Positions 22,517 through 34,565 of a stretch of 64,000 bases of DNA are shown here, in pieces. Origin of the DNA: Bretschneidera sinensis (lineage: Eukaryota > Streptophyta > Magnoliopsida > Brassicales > Akaniaceae); the NCBI GenBank assembly GCA_023935145.1, contig CM043705.1, positions 18,608,501-18,672,500 of the forward strand, in the 5' to 3' direction. The translations under genes and the position numbers were made by a program. Each line of letters starts with the position of its first letter. The stretch's first letter is position 1. The notes under the pieces are model-generated. The model did not search any database, was not told the DNA's origin, and worked only from the letters and a program-made list of their open reading frames with translations.

Positions 22517-23111
22517 CTGAAGAAACGTAAATGACCATTTAGCACACCAGATTTGCAAAGTTATTCAGAACTTGCAGAGATACTAAATTCATTTAATTTT
22601 GTCAATGGAGGATAACAATTTCAATCCAACCAGATTACTTGTAAAGAAATAGTTGAGTTACCAATCATTCCAAAAGTTTAAGTTGATGGAAAATGACATA
22701 ATTATTTCTTTATACTTTAATACGTCTCCTCACATGCAAATCAATTGAAAGATGAAAAGTTTTGCACGTGATACCCAAATGTAAGAAAGTCCAAATATCT
22801 AAAAAGTAAATATTGGGTTGAATATTAAATGAAAAATAGACATCTCACATAATTGGAAACCAACACCTAGATTTGTGATACCATAATAGAAATATACCAA
22901 AACACAGAGAATAAGGGTTTTGTATAATGTTATCAACTTTAAAAGGAAAAAAAAAAAAAAGGTTTTCAATCCAAGGATGGTTAACAATGGAGGATAACGT
23001 CAATGAGGTCTAGGTCTACAAGGTCTCAAGTTCATTTCTCACTCTGTATGGAAAGTAAGCTAGTATTGGCCCCATAAATTAGGAGATCATATAAATGGAA
23101 TTGGCTATTTA

Positions 23112-23193
<82 letters not shown>

Positions 23194-24312
23194 ATAAGGT
23201 TGAAAATCCTTTCCACATTAAAAGAAAATCAATTCTTATCAATTTATAGAGAAATAATTGAAGATTAGTGAGTTTCAATACTAATTTGTACATTTGTAAG
23301 CTTAACTCTTCAAGAAAATTAACTACATATGATAAAAATTGTGCAAAATCTGGACACATCCCAAAAAGAATATGCATCCATTTGTATAAATTCTTTGCAT
23401 GTAAATCATTCGATAAAAAAAGATATAAAATAATATGCATGATATTGTTAAAAAAAGAAATTGAGTTTGCTTGTTTGAGATGAAAACATATAAGTTGTAT
23501 ATTTAATTTTCTCTACTTCTTTCAAAAAAATAATAATAATAATATCTACTCAATATTGCAAGTAACTAACTAAAAACTAATTGTAAATGCAATTTTGTAA
23601 AAATAATAATAACTATTGGTCTGATTAAAACTCCTTTAAGAGTTTGTGACAAAACCTGCCAAACAAAAGTTTTGGGACTCTTCATTTTAAGAGTTCTACA
23701 TTGGATCAGTTAATTTGCTAATAGCAATTAAAAAATAACCAAATTGGACACTTACTTATCCCAATGCACCTAACACAAAGTATCAAAATTCTGTTAGAAG
23801 GTATGCACAATTCTTCCCGCTGAAAACCTAAATTTGTTGAGTTGTCAAGACTAACATAAATTCCCTCCAAGTCATTCTCCATTTTCCTATAAATAGGGGT
23901 TCTCACCTCATTTGAAGGGATCTTGAACATGATATTTTGAGAATATCACTTTTACTCTCGAAAAAACTTTACTTCACTTTGCTCCCTTTAAAGTATTCTT
24001 CTAATTTCTTTCTATTCTCTGTTACCTGTTAATTGAGCAATTAACAGTTACGTTAGTTCGTTCTACCATACTCAAAGCATCAAGGTTTTGTTATGCATCG
24101 TTCGATAAATATGTCATTTCTTTTCCAAAATCTCTGAAAAACTAAAATCTATATTATTTGAATTTGGGGATTAAAGTTTGATTTGTAGATTTTACGTTTT
24201 TTGTCCCTATTCAGGAAGAAATCAAGCGTACATTAATTTTCTATAAAAAAATGTAATGATTTTGTGTAAATACATCTACATGCAATAAATTATAGAATAA
24301 TGACGTTTTTTT
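22517..24312. other. Intergenic, no gene seen
   Basis: AT-rich DNA with one long dinucleotide repeat. I searched the minus strand for upstream nuclease exons without success. Confidence 0.5.
23116..23196. repeat. Microsatellite (AT)n(GT)n
   Basis: About 23 TA units are followed by about 12 TG units. Confidence 0.95.
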
Positions 24313-24399
24313 GGGGTAAATAATCTAAACATCCCTTGAAGTACAGTGTAATTCCTTTCCATTTCTATAACCTGCACTACACCCCTCCACTGCCTTTAT

Positions 24400-25260
24400 T
24401 GGACAAATACAAACGCGAGAAGATGTTTTTACCCTTACTTGCATTCCCTGTTAGCTGTCTATTCAATTGTTATTCACTTAACATATGGAGTTCATTTCTT
24501 ACTCTAGTCTCTTTGTTTGAGAGTCTAAGAACAGAAAGAGTAGTACAAATAGAGGTAGAGAAAGATAGAACTCGAGAAGACATTTTCATCAAAATTTGAG
24601 TGTAAGTTCATTATCTCTTCATCCTTAATCTATTTTTACATGTATTTTTTCCCTAAAAAATAAAATTTTTCGTTTTCTCTTTTGGTTTTGATTTTAATAT
24701 TGTTTTTTTTTGTTTAGCGTTTGATTTACTTATCTCCTTCATAACCGTTCATCACAGGGAGACACAAAAACTGAAATTTCACAGGTAAGTTCATATCGTT
24801 CATTATTACGCTTCATTTTACATGAATATAAAAAAAATCGAAACTTTCATAATTTGGTAAAGAATTTTGATTTGGTTTTTTGCATATTGATTGGTATGCT
24901 TTGGACAAATATAAACGCGAGAATATGATTTCAAAACTACAGATTATCAACATTTTCATCAAAATCTAAGTGTAAGTTCACCATCTCTTTATCCTTACTC
25001 TATTTTTACGTGTATTTTTTTTTTTAAAAAAAAAATCTTTCGTTTTATCTTCTAGGTTTTGATTATAGTATTTGTAATTTTTGTTATTTAGGGTTTAATT
25101 TACTTATCTTGTTCCTCACTTTCATCACAGAGAGACATAGAAGCTGAAATCACATAGGTAAGATCACATCGTTCATTACTACGCTTCATTTTACATGATT
25201 GTTTTTTTTTAAAAAAATATCAAAACTTTTCATATTCTGGGAAAGGTATTTAAGTTAGTT
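24400..25260. repeat. Tandem duplication in the MULE 5' region
   Basis: A segment starting CATTTTCATCAAAATTTGAG at 24581 recurs at 24951, a period of 370 bp. A flanking phrase, GGACAAATACAAACGCGAGA, recurs at about 24410 and 24902. It lies between the TIR and the transposase start. Confidence 0.75.
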
Positions 25261-25424
25261 TTTTTGCATGTTCCTTGATAATTCTTTGATTTACTTCATC
25301 CCCTTTAGTGGAGTTTTCATCTAGGTTAAACCCATTATTGCATCTAAACACGTTAAATTCTGAGTTTATACCCATAAATTTGTCATGCCATGATTTCTAA
25401 CTTCTAAGTTTATACTCGTAGGTG

Positions 25425-28372
25425 GAGATAGGGAATCGTTTGTATGATCTTGTGGTTCATTTTGGAGATGAGTTTTTCATAATCGCTGAAGTTGATCCCG
25501 ATAGATACTCATATGGTTGTCTATTGAAGGATGTGTAGGCATTGAACAAGCAAAAACAACATTGCAATCCTGAGATCTTACTGAATTTTGACATTCCCAA
25601 CACTATAATTACAATATAGGTATGTAATGATAATGATGCCTTGAGCATGTTTGGAATACACTGTGACTATGAGTCGAATATGAATTACATAAATGTTGAT
25701 TTCAATCTAATTGAAACACTTGAAACATTTATAAGCACTCTTGAAAACTCATTATTTGGGTCAAATTTCTCTGTTGGCGAGTCATCTAGAAGTTTACCTC
25801 AACCACAAGACCATAAAATAGATAATGATGATAAAATTATAAGTGATATATCTGTGTCTACTGATGACTATGTAATGAGTGAAAACCCTAACAGTAATAA
25901 TGATAGTGATGATTATGATGAACTTATTTTAGAACATAGAAATGACGATTTGTCTGATTATAACAGTAGTCAAGATTACAAAAGAGATGTTTATGGGTTT
26001 GATATTGAGGAAGTTTATGTGAAGGGTAATTGAAGTAGGAGATATAATCAAAATGAGGGTGGGTATGCTCATTTATAAAAGAGTTTGTTATTTGATGATG
26101 TTCATCATTTTAGGAGTGTGTTAAGGAAATTTTCTATCCAAGAAGGTTTTGAACTTAATAGGATTAAAAATGAGATATGTTTAAACATATTATATAAGGT
26201 TTGAAGGTTTGCCTAGGGTGAATATGAAGATATGCACAATAAGTCCTATGTTAGGATTTCATAGTACTATGAATTAATCAAATATACCAATCATGGTAGT
26301 CTTAAAGGATGGTATATGATAGGTTTTGAATTGATACCACCAACATTTAAAAGATTTTTCATTTGTTTTGAATCATGTAAGAAATAGTTTATAGTAGGAT
26401 CCAGGTCATTCATTGGATAGGATGGATACCACCTCAAAGGACCCTTTGGTGGTATTCGATTGATTGTTGTATGTCTAAATTACAATAAAGAGTTATTCCT
26501 TGTTGTCTTTGTTGTTGTGGAATCTGAATTCAAAGATAGTTGGAATTATTTCTTATCACTGCTTGATTATACTCTTGCTGCAAGAAGTAAATCAATCTCA
26601 TTGACCTTGATGTCACATCGACAGAAGATACATGTTACTGTGTTTACAATCCTATAATATTTAAGTCTATTTTTTTTCTTGTTCACTAACATGGTTTCCC
26701 TTGTTTCTATATGCAAAAGGGACTTTGCAAAGCAGTTAATGAGATGATGCCCCATGCCATTCATAGGCATTGTTATAGTCATCTTTATAACAACTTTAAA
26801 AGACAGTTTCATTGTGTACAACTGAAACAAGACTTTTGGATGGCTGAAAATACATATAATGAGGTGAGATTTTCAAATGTAATGATAAATCTAGAAAAGC
26901 ACTCCAAGGTTGCTCATAAACGGTTGACAACCATCCCAACGATGATTTAGAGTAAGCATGCTTTTTTCGCAACTCAAAGATTGACCATGCCACGATAATG
27001 ATAAAGGTAAGAGATGAGATAGAAAATGGTTGGGTCTATGAGATTGTTTCAAAAGTAATCCAGAAAATTGAGAAAATTAGGAGACCCATAATGTATTGCT
27101 CACTGGCACCAGCTAGTAAGAATGAGTACAATGTTGTTGATGAAGGCTTGACCTTTAGTGTTAACCTTAGAGAGAGAATGTGTGCATGCCAGTATTGGGA
27201 TTTGAGTGGATTGTCATGTAGGAATGCCCTTACATGCATAACCTATTATAAAGGCAAGATTGAAAATTATGTTGATCCATATTTCACCAAAATAATGTTT
27301 ATAAAGGTATATGGGTATATCATATACGAATTGCCTGATCTGAACCTCATTCCAGATGATCACCACATTAAGCTCAATCCACCAGACCTTAGGAAACTCC
27401 CTGGTAAACCAAGAAAAAACAAGAGAATGAAGGGGGAGAAGAACCTAGTAGGGATGGACCTACAAGAAAACCAAGCATAGTTAGATGTCGTAATTCCTAG
27501 TCTCTTGGTCACAACACACGGACTTTTCAGAGAGTACCTGAAGCAAAAACGGAAGAAACATACTCAAGTCAACGTTTTGTTTTTGTTTTTGTTTTTGTAA
27601 TTTAAACTTTGATTACTCTTTTCTAAATTGAATTTATTTTTGATTGTCTTTTGTTTTGTTGACAGCAACCTCAAGGCAATAATGCCTATACATTTACTAT
27701 AACTGATGTTACTGGACCTGAAGGTGCAACTAAGAGGAACAATCAAACTCAGTTATAAATATCCTAAGTCTAAATTAAACCATTGAATATAAACTAATAA
27801 AATTAGATTGTGTTTAATTTTTTTTTTCATTTCCCATGTTTTGATATAGCAACCACAACCTGAACATCAAAATACAGCTAGTCAATTAACTGCATCTAGG
27901 AAGAAGAACAAAAAGGTTTACATTTATCTATTTTTATTCATGAATGATTATACTCTATTGTACTTACTTTAACTAACAAGTATTTTTCTTCTTGCAGAAA
28001 AAGAGAAAGAACTTTGGAACTTTAGCTGGTACTAGTCCTTATACTTAACCTTCTGGAGTTGAGATTGTCACTAGCAGTAGAATGAACATTAGAGGGAAAA
28101 ATGGGGTAGTTAGGAGTAGAAGTGGTGTAATGTGGGGTGCCAAGAACAATGGTACTAATGATTCAGTTAGTCTATCAACTTAAACTTTTGTCAATGACAC
28201 AATGAGGAATACAATTAGTGCAATTGATAGAAATAGGGGTGATAACATCAATGGTGGTAATGATGATGATGAAAACGGGGGTAGCAACATCAATGGTGGT
28301 AATGATGATGCCGATCCATCAACCCAAGCTTCTGAAGCTGTGTTTGATTATGGAAATGAGTATGCAGCATGA
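25425..28372 (+). pseudogene. mudrA-like MULE transposase (broken)
   Basis: The reading begins near 25425 (NRLYDLVVHFGDEF, FIIAEVDPDRYSYG). An acidic Asp/Asn/Ser-rich stretch follows at 25641-26033, the usual linker. The core is recognisable at 26340-26900: FKRFFICFESCKK, DGYHLKGPFGG with the first catalytic Asp near 26421, then QKGLCKAVNEMMPHAIHRHC. A SWIM finger lies at 27181-27235, CACQYWDLSGLSCRNAL, where the final His ligand is Asn. RKLPGKPRKN and a basic C-terminus run to a stop at 28370-28372. Several in-frame stops (for example near 25540 and 26035) and frameshifts disable it. The 9-10 exon-like pieces after 27480 suggest short introns. Confidence 0.85.
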
Positions 28373-28622
28373 TAGTGTGGCTGTTTGGATGGGTGAAAAG
28401 GACTTTTTGGGTTGGATGTTTTACTTAGGTTAGTTATTTTGTTGATATATATGGTTGAATATTTTTTTGGGTTGTCTAGTATAGTATATATTAGCTGCCA
28501 AATATGGTGCATACAGTGGCAGAGCATATACATAAGTCTGAAGTATTATGAAAATTTTTATATCTTTTTATTTAGGGAATATATGATCTAATTGTTGCAA
28601 AATACGATGCAGATAGTCACAG

Positions 28623-28684
<62 letters not shown>

Positions 28685-29277
28685 ATAGATGATATCAGTC
28701 TTAATAGATATATTGATTTAGGTGTTAGCCCTTATCTTTTGTTTTATGAGGGCATAGCCATATATTGATTAACTAAGTCACAATATTAACGATAATTGTT
28801 ATCATTTAGTATATTGGCAATGGATTTTGGCAATATGTGATGAATTTTAGTTATATTATATTATTCTTTATGCATATGGCATATGAGCATGATTTTTTGA
28901 AAACTTGCTCCATTGTGTGGACAATTAATATGTTAAAATGCTTTCTCCATGTTGCATTGGCACTGCTTTGTGCATGTCCAGAAGGTTTGTATATGTTGCA
29001 TGGCAATTGACTGCCTTGAATGAATGAATTGGAATCATTTACTAAGAACATTAAATTATACTTATCACTAGGACTGAATAAAGTAACATAAAGTGGGGAA
29101 GTGTGTTCATAAATCATTAACAAAAGGAAAATATGACATTAGACAAACGAAACACTACATTCCTATTAAATATGATTTTATACATTCTTATTTTCCAACT
29201 AAAACAATAAACAAAGCCATAAAAATAAGCCCAAGCACAATAAGATTCCCAAACATTTAAGTCTTCATCATTGTTTT
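28373..29277. other. MULE interior between the two genes
   Basis: AT-rich, without coding signal apart from a microsatellite. It is the intergenic part of two converging genes. Confidence 0.5.
28627..28682. repeat. Microsatellite (TA)n(GA)n
   Basis: About 14 TA units are followed by about 14 GA units. Confidence 0.95.
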
Positions 29278-29526
29278 TCATTCTTCTAGCACCAATATTC
29301 TTTCCTTCAACTCAAAAATCAGGTATCTCAAATCTTCCATACAAAACTCAAAATATGCAGCTCCTTTAATTGCACCAGTTTGGTCTTGCTTCACTTGACG
29401 GTTTGGTTCTAAATATAGGGAAGAACCAATCGATGAAACCTAAGAACCATCGTACACATAGTAGATATATTCTTTGCTCTTCTCTGATTTAGATATCTTC
29501 ACGGCAGCTCGGTGACCACACCACAT
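29278..29526 (-). pseudogene. GRF-type zinc-finger fragment
   Basis: From the ATG at 29526 the minus strand reads MWCGHRAAVKISKSEKSKEY, the first half of the GRF finger (Cys, then GHRAAVK) found in small plant proteins and transposon accessory genes. An in-frame stop follows after YDGS, where the second Cys pair should be. Beyond it the same frame continues with a predicted coil, FELKERILVLEE, before a stop at 29278-29280. It is opposite in strand to the MULE transposase and inside its TIRs, so it looks like a second gene of that element. Confidence 0.65.
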
Positions 29527-30100
29527 AAATGGTTACGGTAGTTCAATGTTGAAAAATTGCTTTCATTCATGCTTGAAGAAGATATATATTTATAAAAAAA
29601 TAAAGAAGAGGATTAGTTTAGACATTTCATCAAACATGTAATATGAATGAGAGAAAGGAGTGAAACTCACCATGTTGAAAAGAATATATTGCTCTCTTGG
29701 ACATAATATAGCTAACAATAATATTCAAACTTCTTTTTCTCCTCCAACCTTAAGCTTTCAGATTTTTTTTCCACGACCACTACAAGCTGCAATTTGTAGC
29801 AACCCTAACTCTCATGCCCAATGTTCAAATGATGGGGCATTTCTTTTAAGTTTAGCAAAAAAAAAAAACCTTCCACATAAGCATCAGTTGCTTCCCAGCT
29901 TCACTAAACATTGTCTCCTGCCTAGAATAGCTTTTGTTTCTTCAATGCAAGGGCAATTTTGAGTTATGAAAGTGTAACATCATGGTTTGCATAGTTTTTT
30001 AAGCCAACAATTGGGATGGAATGCAGTGCAAGTTACAAAAATGGAAGGGAGGTGAATAAAATTATATTGTACCTCAAGGATATTAGATAGAAGAATGCCT

Positions 30101-30442
30101 AACAAACCCCACAGTACCTAAGCATGTGATTAAACTGTAGACCTCGACTAAGGCATCAAAAAATAAAGAACAACCAAAGAGAATAGCTCTTTTGACAAAC
30201 CATGGAACACCATTTCTTGAATATCCACCACAGGAAAGGCTAAAACTCCACGGTCATTGTTGAATCAATTAATAACTACCAATAGAGAACATAATAATAG
30301 CCTTGAAATTGAGCCTCCAAATCAGACAGAAAATCAGGTCAAGCCCATTCCTTTTAACTTCCAAGCTTAAAGAACCAATATAATAACTCAAATAAACTAG
30401 ATTTCTCAATTGCAGCAAAATATTTGAAGAAAAAAAAAACCT
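30101..30442. other. Probable 3' flank of the RNase H sequence
   Basis: No coding signal. On the minus strand it follows the RNase H stop, so it may be its 3' untranslated DNA. Confidence 0.4.
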
Positions 30443-30767
30443 CTAATCATGTAGACTACAAACTCCAACTTTAGCTAAACCATCAACCAACGAGTTTGTT
30501 TCCTTTGGAATCTCCAACACAAAAACATTTGGTTCATAAGACATGTTGCAAACTTCATTGATAATCTTATTATACCTCCATGGCTTATCATCAAAATCTA
30601 TAACCCAACTCGTAACAATTATTGAATTAGTCTCAATAATCATAGAATAAGAATCCTTCCATTTAGACAGTAGAAATGCATTCAAAGTCTCCTTAATAGC
30701 CAGTAACTCTATCAAGTTAGAGTCTACAATTCCTATATTTTTTTAGAACAACGCTAAACAATGACAA
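30443..30767 (-). pseudogene. RNase H domain (LINE/RVT_3 type), C-terminal piece
   Basis: The minus strand from 30767 reads HCLALF, a stop, KNIGIVDSNLIELLAIKET, then ALNAF-like helix, KDSYSMIIETNS, KPWRYNKIINEV and ETNSLVDGLAKVGV to a stop. This is the plant non-LTR-type RNase H domain. The second catalytic residue (Glu of IELLAI) and the last Asp (LVDGLAK) remain, while the third acidic residue is Asn (IETNS where ESDS is usual). The N-terminal piece lies 13.4 kb away at 44190-44313 and continues in the same frame, which shows that the gypsy element between them inserted into this sequence. Confidence 0.8.
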
Positions 30768-32522
30768 TATAATACCTGTCTTCTTAAAGTATGGGTAAAG
30801 AAGTAATTTGATAGATATTACATGGAATTAAAATAATATATATATATATATATAATATTTACTATTGAATAAAATAATTCTTTTGAAAAAAAAGGATAAA
30901 TAGACACATGGACGCCACCTAGGTCCAAGTGTAGTCTTTTGAAATTTAAAAAGAAAAAAAAGGCAAGGCCAACACCTGTACGTCCATGTGTTGGTTACCT
31001 AACGTGCATACTTGCATGTTAGCCAACTAAAGGAAATAAGCATGAATCATGATGGCAAGTTAGATGGAAAAATTGTGCTAAAATGGTGGTAGGGACGGTT
31101 TTGAATATAAAGACGATTTTTTTTTATTATTTCCTACCAATTCCCATTTGGTTTTCTTCTTTCTTCAATCCAAATTTCTTAGCAAAAAATTATAAATAAA
31201 ATTTCTCCAATATTAGAGATAGTATAGTCATTCAATTATAATAGCAAAACTTCATCATATTTGAGGTAAATTTTCAATATGGCTCTTAACAAAATAACTA
31301 TATGGTTTGAATTAAGTTATGAACTAATAAGATTTATGAAAGTTTATGATTAGGTGTTGGTGAGCAACAATCTCAAGAAATTACTGAAAGGAACAGGAAA
31401 GGCAAGGAGGTGATCCACGAGTAGCTTTAAGTTATGAACTAATAATATTTGAGGAGACAGTTTAATAAATATGATAAAAATGATTTTGGATGTATGCATG
31501 CTTGCATATTATTGCTCATATGCATAAAAGAAAATACTAGAAAGCCAGCTGGTCTTGCTAAAAAGACCAGGAAGGTAGCTGGTCTAGTTGAAAAGACCCA
31601 GAAGGCAGCTAGTCTAGTTGAAACATGTCGATATGTGGGAAGATGTTCCCGGATAATAATATGAAATGATCTGATGAGAAAAAAAGAAAGATAATTTAAA
31701 TTCATGCATTACATTTGTTTTAAATATTGATTATTATTGATTGAAATGCTAAAGTATCAGTCTTGATTGTGAAATTATTGATAGACAAATGAGTCTCATA
31801 GAGATACAGATATGATGAGAAAGAAATATAAAAGTATGATATGGTAAAAATTATTTGATTGATTGATTATATGCTGTGAACCTCATAACGAGGTAAATAA
31901 TGATGTTGAATTGATAATCTCGAGATAATTAAATATATGATTGAAAATTTGATATGTTTGATGATTAATTTAAGAAGAGATTGATAAATGGTTGGAATTA
32001 TGATGAGTAGTGATAATAGAATGTTATTATTGAATTATATCTGAAAGATTGAATTATCATATGCGAAAAAATGGATGATCAATATTGGTGAATTAGAAAT
32101 GATTGAAGTATAAGATATGATTAGAAATATATAATCGAGTACTTCTAGTAAATTTAATTCACTGAGCTTGTGAAGCTCACTTTTTATTGTTGAAAATTTT
32201 CAGGCAACGGGCAGGGCAGGTAAAGTTTAGAGCTGATATTAGAGTAATTATCTTAAGTAAGTCCCATGGTCAAGTCCTTAGACATTGTAAGAAAGAAGAA
32301 ATAAAATTTGTAATAAAATCTTTTCATGCATTTTGTTATATTTATATATTTTTTCTAATAGGAGAATGATGATATATCTCCTCTAAAAAGAGTTGAGGAT
32401 TTTATATAAATTTTTAATTTCATTTGATGTATTTTTATATTGTTGCATATAGATGTCGTGCTGGAATTTCAAAATGTGATGACACCGTCTCGGGGCTGGC
32501 CAACCCGGGATGGGTCGTTACA
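30768..32522 (+). repeat. 5' LTR of the gypsy element
   Basis: About 1.75 kb. Its right 900 bp match 43227-44189, including TTGATTGATTGATTATATG and the terminal GGCCAACC...CGTTACA. The left 830 bp have no partner in the window. Within it a CTGGTCTAGTTGAAAAGACC phrase is repeated three times (about 31550-31625). Confidence 0.7.
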
Positions 32523-32526
32523 ATTT

Positions 32527-32539
32527 TGGTATCAGAACC
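32527..32539 (+). other. tRNA-Met primer-binding site of the gypsy element
   Basis: TGGTATCAGAACC begins four bases after the LTR end. Complementarity to initiator tRNA-Met is the common arrangement. Confidence 0.85.
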
Positions 32540-32626
32540 TTAGGTTTTATAATTCTTTAGACTGAATAAAAAAAATTAAAGAAGTAGAAGATTTAAATAA
32601 ACTACATGTTAATGTAGAGTCTGAGG

Positions 32627-33590
32627 ATGATACGTGGACGTGCTAGAGTTAAAAGTAGAGTTCTGAATCAGAGAGGATGTGGTAGACCCCAAATATTTAG
32701 AAGAGCTGAAGCGGAGGGGGAGGTCGAGTCTGTGGTTCATGCAAGGGAACATGGTTGCTAGTATAGCTAGTACTAGTAGAGGTGGGAGAGAATCTGATAT
32801 TAGGAAGGGTGAGTTGAGAGAAGTTCTTGATCGTGCTATAGAGAGAATGGATGCAGCAGAAGAAAGGGTTGATAATTTCCAAAGGGGATTAGAAGAAATG
32901 GGTAGAACATAACCTTATGTGGTGAGACAAAAGGCTGATGAGGGAGAATGTATGTTTGCACATAAGATGCAAGGGGATTGTTTTGTGAGATTTATTAAAT
33001 TTAAACCCCAGTCTTTTAAAGGATCTATAAATCCTATTGAAGCTAAGTAGTGGATCAAATATGTTGAGAAATATTTTGAAGTCTTACCAATGACAGATAG
33101 CAGAAGGTTGCTTTTGCTTCATTTAAGTTGGAAGGTGAGGCTTCTTAATGGTGGGAGGATACTCTACCTAAATTGAGTACACAGGTAGATCAACCCTTAA
33201 CTTGGCGTAAGTTTAAGGATGTGTTCTTTGCGAACTATTTTCCAAATACGTTTTGAGTACAACAGGAGAGAGATTTTATTCATTTAAGGCAAAATACTTT
33301 ATCTATGGCTGAGTATGATAGTAGATTTATAGCCCTGTTGAGGTTTTTACTTGAGTTAGTAAATATAGAGAAGAGGAAATGTAAGAGATTTTTAGGCAGG
33401 TTGCACTATGAAATTTGGACTAAACTCTCTTATATAGGTATTTGGAATTATGCTATAATAGTGGATAAAACATTACAGATTGAGAATGACGTGATAGAGT
33501 TTAGAGGTAGGAGGGATTGGCTGAAAAGATCTAGATTTGAAGGACCTAAAGGTGTGTGTAGAGTGGGTGACCACCCTAGAGGATGTGTTC
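32627..33590 (+). pseudogene. gypsy gag, 5' part (broken)
   Basis: From the ATG at 32627 an Arg-rich start MIRGRARVKSRV is followed by a frameshifted acidic helix region (32800-32910, DRAIERMDAAEERVDNF) and the retrotransposon gag domain. The best stretch is near 33190-33340: TWRKFKDVFFANYFP, QQERDFIHLRQN and MAEYDSRFIALLRF. Stops and at least two frameshifts interrupt it. The reading stops at 33590 where the copia element is inserted and resumes at 42772. Confidence 0.75.
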
Positions 33591-33595
33591 CTTGT
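33591..33595. repeat. Target-site duplication CTTGT, left
   Basis: It is identical to 42767-42771 on the other side of the Sirevirus-type element, proving a single retroviral-type integration. Confidence 0.95.
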
Positions 33596-33895
33596 TGTAG
33601 GTCCAAAATATACTATGGCAATACCTAAGAGGGGGTGAATTGGGTATTAAAAAAATTAAATACTTTTTGCAATCTCAAATAACAAAATATATGCGGAATT
33701 AAATCTTTCTAAATTACTAGCACAAAGATGGGAGAGTTTATTGCTTAATATAGAAATGATAATTGAATTATAAAATAATTAAGCAATCAATCTCATTTAC
33801 TTGAATAATAAATAATTATAAGCAAGTAATTATGAAAGTAATTAAGGAGATAGAGTTAGAGAGATGCAAACTCGATTTATAGTGGTTCGGCAATA

Positions 33896-34114
33896 TCGGA
33901 ATCCTTCCGACCCTACGTCCACTCTCTTCAAGGATCCTCCTTGAAGTCTTTCACTAAACCAAGCAACTTACGGGTGTTGCTCAAACCGAAACACAAGCAA
34001 CTTACGGGTGTTGCTCAAACCGTACAATCCCCTTCCTCTCGGAAGTAATCCCCTTCCTCTCGGAAGTATCCCCTTCCTCTTGGAAGTAATCCCTTTACAA
34101 TAAAAGCTGTAAAG
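33896..34114 (-). other. Leader hairpin array, 3' LTR copy
   Basis: Hairpins: TCGGAA/TTCCGA (33896-33910, 3-nt loop), CTTCAAGGA/TCCTTGAAG (33926-33946, 3-nt loop), AGCAAC/GTTGCT twice (33962-33981 and 33996-34015, loop TTACGGGT), CTTCC/GGAAG three times (34032-34045, 34053-34066, 34073-34086, 4-nt loop) and CTTTAC/GTAAAG (34093-34114). The block lies about 165-385 nt downstream of the presumed transcription start, between it and the primer site. Confidence 0.8.
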
Positions 34115-34307
34115 TAAATGGTAGAGAGACAACAAATGAAAGCTTATACAACTGAATAATGTCTCTCTTTCAAAGAAAAGCTTGAAGAATAGCTCAACAT
34201 GAGTATTTCAAAGCTTTTTTGAGTTTCAAAGAATGAATGACTTGAGTGTGTGTGTTCTTCTCTTTTTGAATGTCTTCTCCTTCATGTTGAATGCTGAATT
34301 GAGTGGG

Positions 34308-34316
34308 TTTATATAG
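34308..34316 (-). promoter_or_regulatory. LTR TATA box, 3' LTR
   Basis: CTATATAAA on the minus strand, just downstream of the palindrome array in element orientation. It is conserved in all three LTRs of the window. Confidence 0.75.
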
Positions 34317-34410
34317 CCATCAATTAATATGGCCGTTAGACTTCAATTTGAATTGATTGTGCCTTTAAAATATCAGATTTCGAGTCCCAACGGTCATATT
34401 TTTGAACTAC

Positions 34411-34565
34411 CAGTCGACTGGGTCATGATACCAGTCGACTGGGTCCTCTTAAAAATTCACATTTTTGCTGCTGCAGTGTTACCAGTCGACTGGTAAGTCA
34501 TCCCAGTCGACTGGGAACCTTCTGCCACTTTTACCAGTCGACTGCACTATTCACCCAGTCGACTG
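34411..34565. repeat. Palindrome array in the 3' LTR, six boxes
   Basis: Six perfect CAGTCGACTG boxes start at 34411, 34432, 34483, 34504, 34535 and 34556. Spacings are 21, 51, 21, 31 and 21 bp, close to 2, 5, 2, 3 and 2 helical turns. Most are flanked by C and G, making a 12-bp palindrome. The array lies about 95 bp upstream of the TATA box. Confidence 0.95.

Larger units (their letters stand above)
24313..30100 (+). mobile_element. Decayed MULE with mudrA-like and GRF-finger genes
   Basis: The left end, about 24313-24395, begins GGGGTAAATAATCTAAACAT and contains GAAGTACAGTGTAATTCC. The right end, about 30016-30100, carries the same sequence inverted and diverged (AGTGCAAGTTACAAAAATGG, then ATTGTACCTCAAGGATAT), so the two are long degenerate TIRs. 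Between them are a plus-strand transposase pseudogene and a minus-strand GRF zinc-finger fragment. The exact tips and the 9-bp target duplication could not be fixed. Confidence 0.7.

Noticed and set aside
23105..23440. 111-aa frame rich in YIYIYI and HTHTHT
   Set aside because: It is the translated AT/GT microsatellite.
29660..29962. 100-aa plus-strand frame
   Set aside because: It is inside the MULE, contains a poly-Lys run from poly-A, and has no recognisable domain.
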